Below, in pieces: positions 12,312-13,598 of a DNA stretch of 13,598 bases; the first letter of the stretch is position 1; the number at the start of each line of letters is the position of its first letter. The notes below the pieces were generated by a model. The model was not told where the DNA came from. It did not search any database and saw only the letters and a list, made by a program, of their open reading frames with translations. The stretch is from Candidatus Omnitrophota bacterium (GTDB lineage: Bacteria; Omnitrophota; Gorgyraeia; Gygaellales; Profunditerraquicolaceae). The stretch lies in assembly GCA_023818905.1 (NCBI GenBank), contig JAMWDE010000009.1:1-13598 (forward strand). Reading direction: 5' to 3'. The translations under genes were made by a program, and so were the position numbers.

Positions 12312-13598
12312 TTATTTAATATATCTAAAAATCCATAATCCATCAAATTCTTTTGCAGATTCTAATCTAAAGTTTCTATCCAACCATCCTTTAACAGAAT
12401 TAGAATTTGGGTCTAATTTTCCACTTCTTGCCCAATCAGAAGAAATAACCCATAATCTTTTAAAATCCAAGGAACTCATTCTTTGTATAGAGATATTACG
12501 TTTGGATTCTCGTATAGGACGCTGCCATGTTGTATCAGGATACTTAGGGTCAAATAAATAAAGATAATCTGTTAATTTATTCTGACTATAGAAATTGATA
12601 CTTGGTATAGTGGATACATTAGTAAAAGCGATTACATCCTGGTGCAAATCTACATTATCAAGTAGAAATCTAACTATCGGTCTAACTGGTTTTTTTATAT
12701 ATGTGCCTATATGATGGCTAAGTGGCTCAAATATAAAATCATTGAAGAATCTCCAAGCACAAATCAATAGTATTGAAATCAGAATCAAAAATAAAGGCAC
12801 TCTTATTATCTTCTTTAGATTAATTAATCCATAAGACAAAATAAGATAATAGTACGGACTACATATAATCAAGCCCCTGTCCAAATAGATAGAAAAAAAT
12901 AATCCGGAAAAACAAAAAGCAAAAATTATTGGTAAACAAAATAGAGATAAACATAAAATAAAAGATTGTCTTAATACACTTCGGCGCAAACCCAAAATAC
13001 CAGATAGGAATAATACGCCTATTAAAATATCAAAGATAAAATACAAAACATTGGTACCATTGTAACCTAACATAAAGTTTTCCAGCGTAATAAAGAATGA
13101 ATGAAGAGTGGGCTTAGGTACCCAAAAGCCTTGCCATACAAAATAAAATTTTTTTAAAAACACGGGAAGGAATGGTAAGAAGAAAAAAGGAATAAGCAGG
13201 ATGTAGATTATCTCCTTAAAATTTAACTTGTATACTTTTAAATACAAAAGACATATGCATTGCGCAATAAAAAGTAAAATATAGAAATAATTGGTGTATA
13301 TACTAACTACAGAACTCAGTACATAAAATAGCCATAATTTGTTTTTCTCTTCTCTGATAGCCCTAAATAAAAAATAAGAAGAGAGGGTTGCCCAAAATAA
13401 CAACATACCATAATCGCGTGCTTCTTGAGCGTACCAAAGATGAAAGGGAGAAAGGCCAATAAAAATAGTTGCAACTATACCTATATTTTTGTTAAACAGT
13501 TCCTTACCTATCAAAAAAACTAATATAACTGTAGCTGTATTAAATAATACTGAAGGTAAACGTAAGCTAAATTCGGATATCCCAAAGATGTTTATCCA
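12312..13598 (-). CDS. GT39/ArnT-like polyprenyl-phosphate-sugar membrane glycosyltransferase, 5' end outside window
   Basis: The minus-strand frame is open to the window edge. The 28 codons between the TTG at 13514 and 13598 carry family sequence (ISEFSLRLPSVLF, then a hydrophobic stretch), so the TTG is internal and the gene begins beyond the window. The diagnostic block is LSPFHLWYAQEARDYGM, typical of the PMT/ArnT (GT-C) superfamily. About eight hydrophobic segments follow, then a soluble C-terminal stretch of roughly 130 residues. These enzymes move a sugar from a polyprenyl-phosphate carrier on the outer face of the inner membrane. The missing N terminus would hold the catalytic acidic residues of the first loop, which therefore cannot be checked. 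It is followed after 12 bp by the NRS/ER-like gene and rmlB, so it is part of a polysaccharide or lipid-modification operon. The specific sugar and acceptor are unknown. Confidence 0.87.
   Translation of the reverse strand, partial: WINIFGISEFSLRLPSVLFNTATVILVFLIGKELFNKNIGIVATIFIGLSPFHLWYAQEARDYGMLLFWATLSSYFLFRAIREEKNKLWLFYVLSSVVSIYTNYFYILLFIAQCICLLYLKVYKLNFKEIIYILLIPFFFLPFLPVFLKKFYFVWQGFWVPKPTLHSFFITLENFMLGYNGTNVLYFIFDILIGVLFLSGILGLRRSVLRQSFILCLSLFCLPIIFAFCFSGLFFSIYLDRGLIICSPYYYLILSYGLINLKKIIRVPLFLILISILLICAWRFFNDFIFEPLSHHIGTYIKKPVRPIVRFLLDNVDLHQDVIAFTNVSTIPSINFYSQNKLTDYLYLFDPKYPDTTWQRPIRESKRNISIQRMSSLDFKRLWVISSDWARSGKLDPNSNSVKGWLDRNFRLESAKEFDGLWIFRYIK

Noticed and set aside
12079-12561. Plus-strand open frame of 160 codons
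   Set aside because: It spans the junction of two real minus-strand genes, is low-complexity Leu/Ser rich and shows no family motif.
12312-13514. TTG at 13514 as the true start of the GT39-like gene
   Set aside because: The 28 upstream in-frame codons to the window edge carry family-like sequence (EFSLRLPSVLF), so the gene begins outside the window.
1-13598. CRISPR arrays, tRNA/rRNA genes, insertion sequences or phage genes
   Set aside because: No regularly spaced repeats, cloverleaf, rRNA signature, transposase or integrase was seen on either strand.

Overview
The window is an AT-rich, gene-dense bacterial chromosome segment. All genes but one lie on the minus strand. An O-antigen ligase-type polymerase, a rhamnose nucleotide pathway and membrane/cytosolic glycosyltransferases point to a diderm with surface polysaccharide. 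Start codons are mixed (ATG, GTG, TTG), and only some genes have a clear Shine-Dalgarno (SD) sequence. The combination (EF-G-2-type GTPase, lysine 2,3-aminomutase, tandem Ddl-like ATP-grasp enzymes) would fit an uncultivated phylum such as Omnitrophota or a PVC relative. That placement is a low-confidence inference; the sequence alone does not fix it.

Right block, 9432-13598 (surface polysaccharide): a GT39/ArnT-like membrane glycosyltransferase (N terminus beyond the window), a short-chain reductase resembling the plant/viral bifunctional 3,5-epimerase/4-reductase (NRS/ER), and the nucleotide-glucose 4,6-dehydratase RmlB form a tight minus-strand operon. Together the last two could make a nucleotide-L-rhamnose without separate RmlC and RmlD. 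An O-antigen ligase/polymerase runs toward them on the plus strand and overlaps rmlB tail to tail. A GT2 glycosyltransferase (8438-9409) is divergent from the ligase, with only 22 bp between the start codons and two promoter -10 elements that overlap.

Middle block, 4839-8437: a 308-bp gap holds a strong minus-strand promoter, about 100 nt of AT-rich transcript and a textbook intrinsic terminator (a candidate small RNA or leader), followed by a second, extended -10 promoter. Downstream lie two tandem paralogous Ddl-like ATP-grasp ligases and a lysine 2,3-aminomutase with a TTG start. This looks like a small pathway making a beta-lysine-containing or other amide-linked product. It is the best candidate here for an undescribed system.

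Left block, 1-4838: a near-consensus sigma70 promoter (TTGACC-17-TATAAT) preceded by a 12-bp direct repeat drives an EF-G-2-like GTPase, a compact YchF-like protein that has lost its GTPase core but kept the TGS-type C-terminal domain, purH, and the start of folC (cut by the window edge). PurH uses 10-formyl-tetrahydrofolate and FolC makes folylpolyglutamates, so these two are linked in one-carbon/purine metabolism. An 83-bp purH-folC spacer holds nested inverted repeats next to the folC start.
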